From an uncultured Verrucomicrobiota bacterium (GTDB lineage: Bacteria > Verrucomicrobiota > Verrucomicrobiia > Chthoniobacterales > SZAS-18), in the NCBI GenBank assembly GCA_937871685.1, contig CALMOL010000479.1, forward strand, positions 1 through 5,986: 5,986 nucleotides of DNA, given 5' to 3'. Numbering within the stretch: position 1 is the stretch's first letter; each line of letters starts with the position of its first letter. Of this stretch, positions 5,711-5,986 are shown one piece after another. Below the pieces are notes generated by a model. It made no database searches. It saw only the letters and a program-made list of their open reading frames with translations, and was not told where the DNA came from. The translations under genes were made by a program, and so were the position numbers.

Positions 5711-5824
5711 TTGCGGGAGGTCTTTATGGAGTGCGGGAGCTTGCTCCCGCTCGGCGCGCCGCTCGGGGGCAAAGCGGGTGGAGAGCGGGAGCAAGCTCCC
5801 GCCCTCCATAAAGACCTTCCGCAA
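5711..5824. repeat. REPIN-like long inverted repeat with internal palindromes
   Basis: The left arm, 5711-5752, and the right arm, 5783-5824, are 42-nt inverted copies with 40 matching positions, separated by a 30-nt loop. The two differences are at the paired positions 5718/5817 and 5732/5803. Each arm contains the hairpin GCGGGAGCTTGCTCCCGC (8-bp stem, 2-nt loop; 5733-5750 and, inverted, 5785-5802) and a conserved flank with GGTCTTTATGGAG. A pair of REP-type palindromes in opposite orientation is the architecture called REPIN, a non-autonomous element mobilised by RAYT transposases in other bacteria. No RAYT gene is in this window. Copies elsewhere in the genome are expected but cannot be seen here. 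Confidence 0.88.
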
Positions 5825-5859
5825 AGCAGAACCTCCCGGCGCTGCCGCCAACCGACCGC

Positions 5860-5986
5860 ATGAGCGCGTTTCTCTTCCATCAACTCGCCGGCGTGCTCGC
5901 GCCGGCCGCGGGAATGCTCGCGCTGGGCGCCGTCGGCCTGCGACTGCCGGCGGCCGGGCCGCGCCACGCGGTGCTGGGTCTCGCGG
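5860..5986 (+). CDS. Partial hydrophobic protein, N-terminal 42 residues
   Basis: The window ends inside this gene. It starts at ATG 5860 and reads MSAFLFHQLAGVLAPAAGML, then ALGAVGLRLPAAGPRHAVLG. The first 29 residues are largely hydrophobic and look like a first membrane helix, with a basic patch (PRH) after it, as in a multi-pass membrane protein. No family can be assigned from this fragment. There is no Shine-Dalgarno sequence upstream, and the start lies 35 nt after the right arm of the REPIN-like repeat. Codon use is GC-rich like the other genes. Another reading frame cannot be excluded for such a short piece. Confidence 0.6.
   Translation, partial: MSAFLFHQLAGVLAPAAGMLALGAVGLRLPAAGPRHAVLGLA

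Noticed and set aside
4229..5851. A 540-codon open frame on the - strand across the YceI gene
   Set aside because: It runs antisense to a clear YceI domain and through the REPIN-like repeat, and its translation is low-complexity. It is a shadow of GC-rich codon use.

Overview
The window is GC-rich chromosomal DNA (roughly 70% or more in most genes) from a bacterium. The YicC/ClpX-like pair, the lack of clear Shine-Dalgarno sequences before most starts, and intergenic heptamer and palindrome repeats would fit a verrucomicrobial or related PVC-type genome. That assignment is an inference and rests on no marker gene. No rRNA, tRNA, transposase or CRISPR array was seen.

Left block (77-2012, + strand): a lower-GC gene for a small membrane protein with a pilin/GspG-like tail is followed 5 nt later by a DUF6483-like helical protein. 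That gene overlaps yicC by 4 nt (ATGA). The last two look translationally coupled. yicC encodes the conserved YicC/YloC endoribonuclease.

Centre (2013-4206): a 205-nt spacer carries two four-unit arrays of the heptamer GTGAATC in inverted orientation around a GC hairpin. Next is a 540-residue ClpX-like AAA+ ATPase. It lacks the zinc-binding domain, has a changed RKH-loop region, keeps an LGF loop suited to ClpP docking, and ends in what appears to be a second, degenerate copy of the ClpX small domain. Between this gene and the convergent gene downstream lies a striking array of about ten TCTGA-NN-TCAGA palindromes spaced 21-23 nt apart, which also fold into higher-order inverted repeats.

Right block (4207-5986): a leftward two-TM protein of unknown function is divergent from a secreted YceI-family lipocalin-like protein. 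The yceI gene is followed by a strong hairpin, then by a REPIN-like pair of inverted palindromes with 42-nt arms. The window ends in the first 42 codons of a hydrophobic, probably membrane, protein.

Functionally the window mixes RNA turnover (YicC), protein unfolding or quality control (ClpX-like) and envelope proteins (gene 1, the leftward gene, YceI). They do not form one obvious pathway. The most noteworthy items are the three different structured repeat systems in three intergenic regions, and the unusual architecture of the ClpX-like unfoldase.
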